A stretch of DNA of 64,000 nt from Schizochytrium sp. CCTCC M209059 (lineage: Eukaryota; Sar; Bigyra; Thraustochytrida; Thraustochytriidae), in the NCBI GenBank assembly GCA_000818945.1, contig KN805373.1, positions 840,005-904,004 on the forward strand, written 5' to 3'. The number at the start of each line of letters is the position of its first letter. Positions within the stretch are counted from its first letter, which is position 1. Under the pieces are notes generated by a model that had not been told where the DNA came from, made no database searches, and was given only the letters and a program-made list of their open reading frames with translations. Made by a program: the position numbers and the translations under genes. Shown here in pieces: positions 19,400 through 29,399 of this stretch.

Positions 19400-20755
19400 C
19401 TACAATGACGAGGAGGGCGCTGTAGCGCTTTCAGCGGCCTCAGAAAGCATATCAGCGACGACATTGACTCGATCTTGTCCCCACACCAACGCTCCAGCAT
19501 CACCAACTTGAAAGGTAGGAACTCCGCAGCCGCCCTTGTCCTTGAACTCCATGGTATTGCGTTTGAGCTGTTCCTTGACGTCTTGCTGATCCGCTTGCGA
19601 GAAGAGAGTCTCTGCGCTGAAGCCAGCTTTCTCAAGGACCTGGCGCAAGACATCTTTGTCGCCAACGTTCTTGTTTTGAGTCCAGGCTGCCTGATAGATG
19701 TGCTTTGTCACAGCAGGGTCCGCAATAGCGACTCGAAGGGGGAGAACTGTCCGCAGAGGAAAGTCGTCCGGGAAACGGAGCGGGACGTTATCATGGAAGG
19801 CGCACCAATCCTGCATGTCGAGTCCACCATAGGCACGCTTGACAGGAGAAATGGCAAGCATGGGCACGTTTGGTGTCCCAATCTCGCGAAAGAGAGCACC
19901 AAGTAGAATTGGCTTCATGACGACGCGTGCGCCATGTGCCTCGGCGAGACGAAAGACCTGAATGGAACCGAGGAAAGACCATGGGGACGAAAAGTCGTGG
20001 TAAAAGTTGAGCACGAGATCTTGTTTGGGAGCCGCGCGAAGCGTTGGCTGCAAACGAAGCGGCCGTGCAAGAGGATGCTCAGGGGTGACCCCGAGGCGCC
20101 GCATGGCGAAATGAGTGCGATCATTTCCAAAAAAGAGGTCTACGTCATCATCGACCTCAACAAAGAATGAGGGAACTCCGAAAGCTCCATGACCGGCAGC
20201 CCACTCCGTGTTCGCGCGAAGGGCATCCTTGTTCTTTTCATTTTGAATGCGATCCTTGACATCATTGATACCATGGTGCTGCGCAATGCTTGCGAGTACG
20301 TCTTGCTGCGAGATATCTTTGTTCTCAACCCAGTAGGCGCGAAAGAGAGCATGAGCGAGTGCGACACGGGTCCCAGCATCTTCAACAGCACAGAGCAGGC
20401 GCTGGGCGTCGAGTGATCGAACGGGGTGCTTGTCGTTCCACTTGATGGGGATATTGCAGCGTTTTAGCTCGCGCTGCAAGTCTTGATCGAGAAGTTGGCG
20501 CTTGTTGGCTGGCATCGCGTCAGTCGCGCTCCCTTTTTTGCCCTGAGGTGCCTGGGACAGTTCATAGAGGCCGCCTAAAAGGACGGGTTTCCATTCGGCT
20601 TCGAATGTGGCGCCTTCGCGTGCTGCAGCTTGGGCAGCAGCACGCGTGAGGTCCTCCATGCGCTGCGAGGCCATGTATGCGAACGGGCAGCACACATCGA
20701 AGCAAAACCGCAAGGCGCGAGGCGCCCCCTGTCGAGGAGCCGTAGTTCGACCCAT
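19400..20755 (-). CDS. Tandem DsbA-like / GST-kappa-type (HCCA isomerase) protein
   Basis: 451 codons encoding two copies of a DsbA-like thioredoxin fold. Unit 1 opens FCFDVCCPFAYMAS near residue 17. It carries the helical insert and closes with GAFGVPSFFVEV...FFGNDR. Unit 2 opens NFYHDFSSPWSFLGS near residue 250 and closes with GGCGVPTFQVGDAG..WGQDR. FGNDR/WGQDR with the preceding cis-Pro (GVPSF/GVPTF) is the signature of the 2-hydroxychromene-2-carboxylate isomerase/GST-kappa family, which binds glutathione. In unit 1 the usual S of SPWSY is Cys (CCPFAY), so the two halves may differ in activity. The full substrate is unknown; a glutathione-dependent isomerase or transferase is likely. Confidence 0.85.
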   Translation of the reverse strand: MGRTTAPRQGAPRALRFCFDVCCPFAYMASQRMEDLTRAAAQAAAREGATFEAEWKPVLLGGLYELSQAPQGKKGSATDAMPANKRQLLDQDLQRELKRCNIPIKWNDKHPVRSLDAQRLLCAVEDAGTRVALAHALFRAYWVENKDISQQDVLASIAQHHGINDVKDRIQNEKNKDALRANTEWAAGHGAFGVPSFFVEVDDDVDLFFGNDRTHFAMRRLGVTPEHPLARPLRLQPTLRAAPKQDLVLNFYHDFSSPWSFLGSIQVFRLAEAHGARVVMKPILLGALFREIGTPNVPMLAISPVKRAYGGLDMQDWCAFHDNVPLRFPDDFPLRTVLPLRVAIADPAVTKHIYQAAWTQNKNVGDKDVLRQVLEKAGFSAETLFSQADQQDVKEQLKRNTMEFKDKGGCGVPTFQVGDAGALVWGQDRVNVVADMLSEAAESATAPSSSL

Positions 20756-21179
20756 TGTTGCGCTCGATGCCGCCTTACGTGGGCGCGCGGCGATATGGAT
20801 TTGGACAGGACTTTTGTTGAAGTACGTACGTATAACTTAACTCGTCCCATCTTGATCGTCGTGTCATGATAGCTCGAATCGCGGTCGGACACACCGACAC
20901 ATTTTCCGTTGGCTCCTTAGGAACTTTTGGCACTTTTGGGTCATCTTTGGCGTGGGCCTGACTGAGCCGACAACTAAGGGCTACCTACGAGCTTGATTGT
21001 GACCAGCAGCGACAGGCAGCAACACCGCCGGCAGCAGCGTGGGCTTGCTTGCCTGCAGCTGCAGAAAGCGAGCTTGCGTTAGAGCGGGAGGGCACAACAA
21101 GGTGGGACGGGCAGTCGGGCGGGCGGGCGGGCGGGCGAGCAAGCACGTAACCAAGAGCAACCAAGCAAGTAAGCGCAAG
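20756..21179. other. Divergent promoter, DsbA-like / SET genes
   Basis: It contains a (GGGC)n tract around 21115-21140 and CAAG-type repeats before the SET gene start. No gene is seen. Confidence 0.5.
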
Positions 21180-22109
21180 ATGGATGTTCTGGTAGCGTGG
21201 CTTGCGGATAACTGTCCGTCTGAGAAACAGCGCGAGTTGTGGACGCGCGATGGCGCCGTGGAAATGGTGGCCGACCCAGCGTCCGAGTGCGGCGATCGAG
21301 TGCTTCGGGCGAAAGCGGGACTAAAGCGCAGTCTCCGACTACCCATACCCCCCGCATGTGTACTCACGCTCGACATCGTAGAGGCTTCAGATGTAGGCAA
21401 GGCGCTCCGTGGGCTTGACCGCTACACGCTCTTCGCGGTCTTTCTCGTGTACGAACAAAGGCGTGGTGCTGCAAGTTTTTGGAAGCCGTATCTAGACGTT
21501 CTGCCTCGCGATATCCTCTTTCACCCCATCACCTTTCTGGATCGTAAAGACACATGTGCCCCGCTCGCTGAAGCCCTTAACAACGAAAAGCTTCTCCTGC
21601 GCGCTTTGGAATCGCAGCAGGAAAAGCTTCGCGCCGAATTCGATCATGCTAGAGCGCTCATCACTATGCACACCACGACTGACATTCCTGCACTCGGCGA
21701 GTGCTTTTCTCAATCAGCGCCACTGTTGTACGAAGAGTTTCGGTGGGCCAGTTGCATGGTCATTTCGCGCGCCTTCAACATGGTTGAACCTAGAAAGGTC
21801 ATGTGTATGCTACCCTTTGCTGACTCAATGAATCATAATGCTGAAGACCCAACCGTGCAATGGCGTCCCCGCCTTCCCAAGGGTTTTTTTGTAGTGACAC
21901 TATTGCGCGATCTCTCCCCGGGTGAGGAACTTACGGCAAACTACCATGGCGGTGGGCATGCCGACGGCCCACGCACGCAAATGGACGAGTTACGGAATTA
22001 TGTCATGTACGGTTTTGTTGAGTCTGATGCTTTTGCGGACATTCAACAGGCTGCGCTTGTGCAGCCTTCGGCAGAGCTCAATGCCAAAAATGCCAAACTC
22101 GACACGTAA
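21180..22109 (+). CDS. SET-domain protein methyltransferase, SETD3/LSMT type (second copy)
   Basis: 309 residues from the ATG at 21180 (MDVLVAWLADNC). The in-frame sequence before it is low complexity. SET core features are FRWASCMVISRAFNM, then PFADSMNHN (the NH box) and LSPGEELTANYHGG, the S-adenosylmethionine/catalytic region. YVMYGFVESDAFAD is the family YGF box. The SET domain is intact but the usual C-terminal substrate-binding helical domain is short. It is related in class to the gene at 1960-3267 but clearly diverged from it, so the two are not a recent duplicate. Its substrate is unknown. Confidence 0.85.
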   Translation: MDVLVAWLADNCPSEKQRELWTRDGAVEMVADPASECGDRVLRAKAGLKRSLRLPIPPACVLTLDIVEASDVGKALRGLDRYTLFAVFLVYEQRRGAASFWKPYLDVLPRDILFHPITFLDRKDTCAPLAEALNNEKLLLRALESQQEKLRAEFDHARALITMHTTTDIPALGECFSQSAPLLYEEFRWASCMVISRAFNMVEPRKVMCMLPFADSMNHNAEDPTVQWRPRLPKGFFVVTLLRDLSPGEELTANYHGGGHADGPRTQMDELRNYVMYGFVESDAFADIQQAALVQPSAELNAKNAKLDT

Positions 22110-22827
22110 AAACAGACTTGATCGAGAGAAGAGAGAAAAAAAAAAGAAAAAAAAAAAGATCCGTTTACACATGACGGGGCCGCGGGCCCGAACGCGGGGT
22201 CGCCCGCTAGGCCGCCGCTGTCTTTCGGAGCCCGCCGGCGGCTGGTTTCGCTCTTAGAACTTCTAGTTTGCCCTGAGCTACTAGCATTCACGACCTTTTG
22301 TAAAAGTAAAGTATAAGTTTGCGCAGCAAATCTTTGGAACGCTTATTCGTGCTAAGCAAAAAGAAACATGATCACATACACACATCACGTGATGGCTTCG
22401 TTTCCTAGAATCTACCAATTAAGCTTTGCTTCCGAAACGTGCTGCCTCTTCTTATAAGCCTGCAGTTGCATGCGCAGTAGCAGCTAAGCGTCTGTCTACT
22501 ACAAGAGAGAAAAAGCTCAGTTCTCCATTCTTGCCGGTCGGATAATCCCTCTTGCTTTTTCGCCAATTTCGTCCGCGCTCAGCGTCAAGTCAATCACACA
22601 TTAAACACATTCAACTAAGGTCGAACAGTGGGTGCTCGACGTTGCGCAGAAGCTCGGCATTTTCGACGTCTGGTGCAAAGGATTGGGAGGTGACGCAACG
22701 CGAGGCGCGTCCGCATCTGACTCGCGCGCAAAGAGCTCGGCTGCTCGGTTTTGCAAGGCAAAAATTTAGCACCGACACCTTTTGCTCGTGTATCCACCAC
22801 GAGGCCTCGCCTTCGGTCCAGAAGCCA
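22110..22827. other. SET 3' region and leader of the coiled-coil gene
   Basis: An A-rich tract (22133-22160) follows the SET stop. A frame from about 22620 to 22770 (VEQWVLDVAQKLGIFDVW) looks protein-like, lacks an ATG and sits after an AACTAAG acceptor-like site. It could be an unplaced exon of the next gene. The frame that continues into the coiled-coil gene upstream of 22828 has no ATG. Confidence 0.4.
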
Positions 22828-24237
22828 ATGCTTTCCGAGACAGCGGTTCGCAGGCTTGCTGCTAAAGCGGCGGCCTCATCCTTGGCCAAGCAAGAGCAAG
22901 ATACAGCTTTGCAGGAGCGTAAGGAGATTGCGTCCGGGAGAATACGCAAGGCACGCGCAAGAATCGATGCTCGTCGTAAATTGACTCGTGCAAAGTCTCA
23001 CATTCGTAGACCGAGGGAAGCCTATGGAGAGGAGGCTAATGCCAGAAACATGGCTCGACTCAAGCGCGGACGCGAAACCAAAGCATTTCTGGCGCAGCGC
23101 GCCGCGCTTGCTCCAGAAAATCGCGATTGGGCGGCCGTCGTCCAGTTCAACGCCTTCGAAGAGGCCAAAGATCACGAGAGGATGCGTCGAGAGGAGGAAT
23201 GCCGACGACGAGAGCATCGAGAGGCGTTGGACGAGCAGAACAGGGCAGCCCAGGTGGCCAAGAAGACTGCCAATGAAAAACGCATTGCAGAGGGCGAGGC
23301 GCTACGAGCGCAGATTCGCGCCCACGAAAAGGAGACTCGACGCATGAAGGCTGAGCAAAAGCTCGAGTTTGCCGCGGCTATCGCGAAAAGACTGCAGCAA
23401 GAGCAAGAGTTTGAAAACAAGAGACGCGATCGGCACGCGCGAAAGCTAGCGCAAGAGCAAAAGGAAGTGGCGCGCATCAAAGCGGAGATTCGACGCGATA
23501 GCGAGGCAGCCCTTGCTCGCAAGCAGAAACTAGCGCAAGAGCAAGCGATTGTGTCGGCTGAAAGAGAGCGGCAAGCCGTGGCGCGAGAACAGGCGAGAAA
23601 ATGGGCCATCGAAGCCGAGGTGAAGGCAAACCGAGACTTTGAAGCAATGATGGCTGCAAAGGACGCGCAAAGAAAAAAGGAGCTCGCCGACATGGAAGCG
23701 AAGCAGCGCAGACTCGTGGAGATCGGCCTCCAAACGCAAGCCTCTGTGGAGGAGCGGCAGCGCGCTGACGAAGAGCGAGCGAAGCGCGAACGCGCCAATT
23801 TTGAGGCTGCCCAGGACGCCAAAGCAGCAGCGGCCGCTGCAGCCCAGCGTCGCCGAAAGGCCGAGATTCTTTCCAGTCTGCAAGATCAGATTCGCGTGCG
23901 CGAGGAGACATGGGAAGCCGCAAACAAGGAGCGCTATGCGCAGGGACGAGCGCTCATCGCCAATTTTGAGCGTCTTCAGCGGGAGCATCAACGCGCTGCC
24001 GCGCAGAAGCGTCAGGCCCAGCTTCGCTACAAGGACGACCTCGCGCAACAGGCGCGCCAAGACTTTCTCGCGCGCGCTCGCGAGCTTCGCGGCGCTGGCA
24101 CCATGTCTGCGACCGAGCAAGCGCTCAACCGCGACCTCTTGCGTCGCGCGCGGCAAGCGGGTTCTGCTGTCGCCATGCCTTCGCTGGCCCCGCCGCTCGC
24201 CATCTCTCCCGTCGCGCCCGAGCGGCGAGCTTGCTGA
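22828..24237 (+). CDS. Coiled-coil protein, TPH (trichohyalin/plectin-homology)-like
   Basis: 469 codons from the ATG at 22828, the first in frame. Almost the whole length is heptad-rich helix, very rich in Arg, Lys, Glu, Gln and Ala. Segments such as RRREHREALDEQNRA and ELADMEAKQRRLVEIG resemble the TPH domain of ciliary proteins such as CFAP45/CFAP53 and MNS1. A conserved-looking end, MSATEQALNRDLL, precedes a Pro-rich tail. A structural role in the flagellar axoneme is a guess from composition and from the kinase and kinesin in the same region. Simple coiled-coil composition alone could mislead, so the family is uncertain. The frame itself is strongly supported. Confidence 0.75.
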   Translation: MLSETAVRRLAAKAAASSLAKQEQDTALQERKEIASGRIRKARARIDARRKLTRAKSHIRRPREAYGEEANARNMARLKRGRETKAFLAQRAALAPENRDWAAVVQFNAFEEAKDHERMRREEECRRREHREALDEQNRAAQVAKKTANEKRIAEGEALRAQIRAHEKETRRMKAEQKLEFAAAIAKRLQQEQEFENKRRDRHARKLAQEQKEVARIKAEIRRDSEAALARKQKLAQEQAIVSAERERQAVAREQARKWAIEAEVKANRDFEAMMAAKDAQRKKELADMEAKQRRLVEIGLQTQASVEERQRADEERAKRERANFEAAQDAKAAAAAAAQRRRKAEILSSLQDQIRVREETWEAANKERYAQGRALIANFERLQREHQRAAAQKRQAQLRYKDDLAQQARQDFLARARELRGAGTMSATEQALNRDLLRRARQAGSAVAMPSLAPPLAISPVAPERRAC

Positions 24238-24486
24238 TGCGACGGTGGCTCTCATTTTCAGGCTTCTGAAGTCTGCAGCTACATCATCGAGGCCTGCAGC
24301 ATCATGGCAAAGGACGTCTGCACCATCGGCATCAATCAGATCATCGAAGTCGGCGTCCCCCCGCTCAAGGCTGGCGGCGCTGTGACGCTTGGCACTAGTT
24401 CTGCACTAGTTCCCTGTACTACGCAGGGTAGCACCTCTGGCAAGCACTGGCAGGCACTGGCAGGCGAGACGCGGACTCACAGTCAC

Positions 24487-24541
24487 AGGCAGCCCAGGCC
24501 AGACCAGACCAACCCAGACTAGACCAGACCAGACCAGACCC
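24487..24541. repeat. (CCAGA)n pentanucleotide repeat
   Basis: About ten CCAGA/CCAGC-type units, with some substitutions, between the coiled-coil and PPR genes. The rest of 24238-24583 shows no gene. Confidence 0.7.
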
Positions 24542-24583
24542 GCTTTGAGCGGCTGATGCCGCGGGCCTCGTGGGCGCAGGACC

Positions 24584-27310
24584 ATGCTGGGCCGCGCAAG
24601 GAGCGCCGCACGGCTACGACTGAAGGCGCGGCAGCTCCTCGAACCCGTCAACTCGCGGCTACGTCTACAGCCTTGGCACCACCAGCAGCAGCAGCAGCAG
24701 CAGCAACTCGAGAGGCCGCACCAGCTACTCCTACAGGCGTGGTGGAGCCGAGGGCAGCAGTTCCGGCAGCTGTCGACCCGAAAGCACGTTGAGCGGCATA
24801 CAAGAAGCGCTTCGCCGCTGCAAAGTGCTCGTCAGCGACGTCAGCAGCGCCAAGTTCGCCAGCCTGCAGCAAAGAGAACGACGAACCAGCAAGAAATCCC
24901 GGAGTCCAGGGCCGTCCCTGGAAGTTCCACGGCACGCAAGGTTGACACCAAACATTGGCTGATCCCCGAGGGTGATGGAGCGCAATCGGGAAAAGTTTCT
25001 CTGCCGAAACCTAGAATTCATTCGCGATCCGGCGGCAGGTCCTCCCGCGTCACGCAAGGCGGCGCAACACGAAAGTCGGCAAAACGTCGAAGCGCGCCCC
25101 TCCCTGTGCACTCTCACCTGCGCCAAGATGAGCCAGAGTCGTCCACCGCTTCACCTTTGCCACCACAACATGTTGTCCACAGCGCATCGAGGCCTGGAAA
25201 GAGCGCCGCAGACGTTGCTCACGAAACTGCCAACGTGCAAGCCTCGCACGACGTGAAGTCGATTATGGCTAGCCGCGATGCAGCTCTCAAGGCGAAAGAA
25301 AGGGCCAAGTCATCCTCGCAAGGTAGACGACAAGGCCTCCTTGGACGCCTGAATGCTGCATCCTCTGGTGCGGCTTCGTCAACGGCGGCCACCGGGAACT
25401 CCGGCTGGAGACCAGCCCGACCCCGACCTGAACGAGATGAAAATAAACTTCAGAGCCAGGAGTTCATGCACCTTTGCGAGGAGGTCATTGCCAGCAGCCA
25501 GCAGCAACTATTTGCGACAGCATCTCACAACGCGCGAAGTCTCTATTCCGCCATTCAATCGCGCGCGGCTCTTCAGGATACCCCAGACCACAAACGTTTC
25601 CTGCCACAAGAGCTCACACTGCTCCTTGAGACTGTCAAGGAGATGCATGCGGCCGTCCCTGGAGCGATCGAGGAAGGAACTAGAATATCTGATGGTCAAC
25701 TCGCCGCCAAGGTCTTTCCCGGTGTTGTGTCGGACTTCCCCTTACCTATTCTCTTTGAGGCCCTTATGCTGGTCAGTTGGTGGGGCCGAGCGCAGGAACT
25801 TATTTTCTTCATGTCAGATAAGATCCGCCCCTCTGCCGCAGCGCCTCCGGACTACATTCAAATGCTTCTCACCATGCACAAACTGTGTTGCCAAATAGGA
25901 CACAATCTTCCTACGGATAAAGATGCGATTCCAACGGCACTCATGTTGCAAGACCTTTTGTCTGTCGACGCGTTGGGCAGTAGCCCCTTGCTCGAAAAGG
26001 TATATCGACGCTGCATGCGGCTCTTTGTGGGTCAATTCGACCGCTACAAGGACCCCTCACTTTTGCAACACGTGATCGAGCTTTTCCAGCAGGCAAAGCA
26101 AAACGGCGTCACTCCTTCGCCGACCATGTGGATGTGGGTTATCCATGCGCACGGGAAGATGGGCGACCTCGAGGGCGTGAATAGCGTGCTCGAGACCTTG
26201 CAACGGAATCGTCTGCCACCGCACACCTTTGTGGTTGGTAGCATTCTATCTATGCACTGCGTCAATGGCGACCTCGCCCGTGCTGAGCAGATCCTTGCTA
26301 ACATGAACCATCGCATGCCGTGGGAGCCTGGTGCAAACTACAAGCAGCCAACGATGGAGTGGCTGTTGAATAAGTTTCAGGGCTTCTCCGCGACGGGGAT
26401 CGTCGAGGACCCGGCACTCTATGGCCCGGCTGCGGTTGGTCAAAATCCGGACCAGACAGCTTCGGCGAGCCGCCGCCCGCGCCTTGCGCCAGGATCACTC
26501 GCGCCACCGCCCCGTGGAGAGCCCGAGGGTTTGTACTGGCCAGCACCGACCTCTTTCATGTACAATCTTGTTCTTCATGCCTACGTGAGCATGAACGAGA
26601 TTGACAAAGTGCACGCGCTGTACACAGACATGAAGGCGCGCGGCATCAGAACCGACGATGGCACGGCCAACCTCATTGCTGAGGCCTTTGTGGACAGTCC
26701 ATACGGCGCTGATCTTTTGCGCATCGAACATCCCAACCTGGTGCCTACAGATCGCGAGTTTATCGATGGCCGCAATCTTTTACGAGATGGCGTCTTGGGC
26801 CCGCGCGTGGACGGCCCAACTGTCTTTTCGGACAAGCTAGACTTGCACAAATGCTCTCGAGCCAAGGCGAAGATTGCAGTTATGGCTTATTTCGATGCGA
26901 TCGCAAATGCCCAGCTTGAGCACGAGCGTCTTTTTGCGCAAGAGCAGAAGCGCCGAAACGAAAAGGATAATGACGACCTTTTCTTTACGACACCAAGCGA
27001 AGGCGTAGACAGGGTCTTTACAATTGTCACTGGCAAGGGTCAAGGCGACCGACGAAGCGGTCGTAAGGGTCCAGTCCTCCGCGAGTTCATTCGGAAAGTG
27101 CTCGAAGAGCACGACATACCCTATTGGTCTCCCCCTGGAAATATTGGGCGCATCTGCGTCCGTGTATCGGACCTGAAAGATATCGCACGCGACAAGCAGG
27201 TGCAAGCCCGCAATCTTGAGAAAACGTACAGAGTAAGTTCGAGTGTGGCAGTGGTCCTTCTTGGCCTGTCCACCTTTTCCGCAATCCCATTCCTTATCAG
27301 CCAGTTGTAG
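24584..27310 (+). CDS. PPR protein with C-terminal SMR domain
   Basis: 908 codons. The N-terminus is Arg/Gln/Leu-rich (MLGRARSAARLRLKARQLL), as in mitochondrial presequences, and then about 250 disordered residues follow. Helical pentatricopeptide-type repeats occupy about 480-700 (WVIHAHGKMGDLEGVNSVLE, YNLVLHAYVSMNEIDKVHALY). They match 35-residue RNA-binding units. The SMR domain (753 to about 861) has DLHKCSRAKAK at its start and IVTGKGQGDR in the middle; SMR domains cut or bind RNA or DNA. This is an organelle RNA-processing factor, likely mitochondrial. The last 25 codons after R883 are hydrophobic, but GTAAGT at 27233 with TTATCAG at 27300 suggests they are intron. Confidence 0.88.
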   Translation: MLGRARSAARLRLKARQLLEPVNSRLRLQPWHHQQQQQQQQLERPHQLLLQAWWSRGQQFRQLSTRKHVERHTRSASPLQSARQRRQQRQVRQPAAKRTTNQQEIPESRAVPGSSTARKVDTKHWLIPEGDGAQSGKVSLPKPRIHSRSGGRSSRVTQGGATRKSAKRRSAPLPVHSHLRQDEPESSTASPLPPQHVVHSASRPGKSAADVAHETANVQASHDVKSIMASRDAALKAKERAKSSSQGRRQGLLGRLNAASSGAASSTAATGNSGWRPARPRPERDENKLQSQEFMHLCEEVIASSQQQLFATASHNARSLYSAIQSRAALQDTPDHKRFLPQELTLLLETVKEMHAAVPGAIEEGTRISDGQLAAKVFPGVVSDFPLPILFEALMLVSWWGRAQELIFFMSDKIRPSAAAPPDYIQMLLTMHKLCCQIGHNLPTDKDAIPTALMLQDLLSVDALGSSPLLEKVYRRCMRLFVGQFDRYKDPSLLQHVIELFQQAKQNGVTPSPTMWMWVIHAHGKMGDLEGVNSVLETLQRNRLPPHTFVVGSILSMHCVNGDLARAEQILANMNHRMPWEPGANYKQPTMEWLLNKFQGFSATGIVEDPALYGPAAVGQNPDQTASASRRPRLAPGSLAPPPRGEPEGLYWPAPTSFMYNLVLHAYVSMNEIDKVHALYTDMKARGIRTDDGTANLIAEAFVDSPYGADLLRIEHPNLVPTDREFIDGRNLLRDGVLGPRVDGPTVFSDKLDLHKCSRAKAKIAVMAYFDAIANAQLEHERLFAQEQKRRNEKDNDDLFFTTPSEGVDRVFTIVTGKGQGDRRSGRKGPVLREFIRKVLEEHDIPYWSPPGNIGRICVRVSDLKDIARDKQVQARNLEKTYRVSSSVAVVLLGLSTFSAIPFLISQL

Positions 27311-27954
27311 GATATGATGGGATCATGCATGTAATTTCTTTCAGAGACCAACACCACCAACCTCAGCTTTTTTCCTTTTCTTCTTTAAAAAAACTCTCGT
27401 GATTTCCAGGGTCGAGTCGAGTCATGCACGGATAATTGTTAATCTTCTCAGTTATGGGCTCTAGGCCCGGTCTAGTTCAGTTGAGTCTAGTCATTTTGAG
27501 GGTGTGTTGGGAAAGAAAGGGGGTTAGAGGCATCATGATAAAACCATGGTACGGTCGAGAGCACAAAGTTGTAAGCTATAGCGCGTAATCGTTTGTACGT
27601 CCTTTGCATATGGGGCAATCGCGACACGAGTAGGAGACGCCAGGTCAGGTCAGGTTTGCAATCGTACACTGTACACATGGCAGCCAACACGGCTTACAGT
27701 AGCTAGAGATGCGTTGCTACCCTCGTTGAAAGACGACCTCCACATACCTTTTGATACTACAAACAAAAGAAAAGTAATGCTCACGTAGTAAATGCCCTTC
27801 CTTTTCCTCTTCTCTTTTTCCGTTTTTGAGGGTTTCAACCTGTTTGTCCATCAAGAAAAAAAAATTGCCGCGCCATTCTCTCGTTCGTTTGAATCTTGGA
27901 ACGGCATATGCAAGCAAAGGAAGAACTAACACCTGGCAAGGTCCCTGTCCCTGG
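27311..27954. other. Convergent 3' region, PPR / ABHD genes
   Basis: Unique DNA with a GGTCAGGTCAGG-type short repeat near 27642. If the PPR gene has the proposed terminal intron, its last exon extends to about 27400. No independent gene is seen. Confidence 0.45.
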
Positions 27955-29031
27955 TCAGGAGAAAATGTGATGGTGAAAGTCGTCAGGTTCGGACAAAATC
28001 GAGTCCACAGAGGCGCCCGTATCTCGCCGCGCGCCAGCATGGTGCTCCTGCACAAAGCGATCGGAAAGAATATCTTCAAAGAAGTTTCCAATCGTGGCCG
28101 TATACTCTTTACCCCCATGAAGCGGGGTATCGTTGTGACCTCCATTGGGAACAAGACGAAATTGCGTCCCTGGCACACGTCGGCTCAGTCTAAAAAGCTG
28201 GCGCATCTGCTCCGGCGGAATAAGCTCGTCTTGTCCGCCAGAAATAAAGAGGATCGGGCACGGAATTCTTGCAATGCAATCGCGCGATCGCCACTCGTTG
28301 CGAAGAAACGGTGGTCGCAAGAATGGCCGCAGCGGTTTGAGGAAGGGGTAGACGACCATGGCCATTTCGGCAAGGGAGAGGAAGGTGTTCTCTACAACCA
28401 GCCCCCTGACATTGACACCGCAGTCCGCAGAAGCGAGCAGATCGATGGCCACCGCGCCACCCAGCGAGCGGCCAAAGATGAAAACCCGATCGGGATCTAT
28501 GTGCTTACAATCGGCGGCAAATCTAGCAACCGCGCGCGCATCCTCCTTGAGCCCTGGCTCCGAGGGCTCTCCCTGAGAGCTCCCAAAACCCCGGTAGTCT
28601 ACCGCGAGGATGTTGACTTTCAGCTCTTCGTGAAGTGATGCATAAAAGGGTAGCCGGTTCGCCACATTGCCAGCGTTTCCGTGAAAGTAAATGAGTGTAT
28701 TGCACGCGCGATTCGCCGCAGGATCCTGCGCAGATTGCAAGATGAGCCACGAATGAATGCGCACGCCATCTTCGGTCACGATTTCCACGTCCTCGTATGG
28801 CATGTCGCCAAATGCCAATGGCGTCACGTCTGGCGCGCGTGACAAGCTTGGGTCTGGGTGCGGAATGTACAAGATGGCATTTTGCTTGACAATGAGAAAT
28901 GACAAGAGGCCCAACATGAGCCACAAGGTCATTTGCACCGCAGAGACGAGCGTCTCCACCTGCACCTTTTCGGTGTGGACTGCGAAGGCTGTGGCGGCCG
29001 CGAGCACGCCGAGGCGCGTGGTTGCCGTCAT
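27955..29031 (-). CDS. ABHD13/BEM46-type alpha/beta hydrolase
   Basis: 358 residues from the ATG at 29031. A membrane helix at about 31-48 anchors a C-terminal hydrolase domain. The catalytic parts are all there: oxyanion segment HGNAGN (117-122), nucleophile S189 in GRSLGG, acid D268 in GGQDELIP and H299 in NGGHND. The strand VDYRGFGSSQG is family-typical. BEM46/ABHD13 proteins are ER or endosomal membrane serine hydrolases with lipid or thioester substrates. No substrate can be named. It shares a 680-bp divergent promoter with the kinesin. Confidence 0.92.
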   Translation of the reverse strand: MTATTRLGVLAAATAFAVHTEKVQVETLVSAVQMTLWLMLGLLSFLIVKQNAILYIPHPDPSLSRAPDVTPLAFGDMPYEDVEIVTEDGVRIHSWLILQSAQDPAANRACNTLIYFHGNAGNVANRLPFYASLHEELKVNILAVDYRGFGSSQGEPSEPGLKEDARAVARFAADCKHIDPDRVFIFGRSLGGAVAIDLLASADCGVNVRGLVVENTFLSLAEMAMVVYPFLKPLRPFLRPPFLRNEWRSRDCIARIPCPILFISGGQDELIPPEQMRQLFRLSRRVPGTQFRLVPNGGHNDTPLHGGKEYTATIGNFFEDILSDRFVQEHHAGARRDTGASVDSILSEPDDFHHHIFS

Positions 29032-29090
29032 CCTTCCCTTGTCTGTTTCCTTTTCACCGCGCGCGCGCGCTCGCAAGGACCCGCCTAGCT

Positions 29091-29170
29091 TGCTTACTTG
29101 CTTGCTCGCTTGCCTGCTAACTTCAAAGTCGCTTGCTTGCTGCTTGTTTGCTTGTTTGCTTGCTCGCTCG
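29091..29170. repeat. (CTTG)n tract in ABHD/kinesin divergent promoter
   Basis: Imperfect CTTGC/CTCGC units. No gene is seen between 29032 and 29711. Confidence 0.7.
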
Positions 29171-29399
29171 CTCGCTCGCCTGCACCGTCCTTTCCTCTCT
29201 CACTCGCCCTTTTGCGTCCTGCTTGCCTAGCTTTTGCCTGCCTCTCTCTACCTGCCTGCCGCCACCGGCTTGGCGCAGCTCGCTCGCTAGCTCCTGCGCA
29301 CGGGCCCTCCTCGCCCGGGGTCCGGGTCTGCACGAGTCAGTCGAACTTAGTGAACTTTTGAAAAAACTTGGCAGGCCTCCTCGCAGCTTCGTAATGCTG

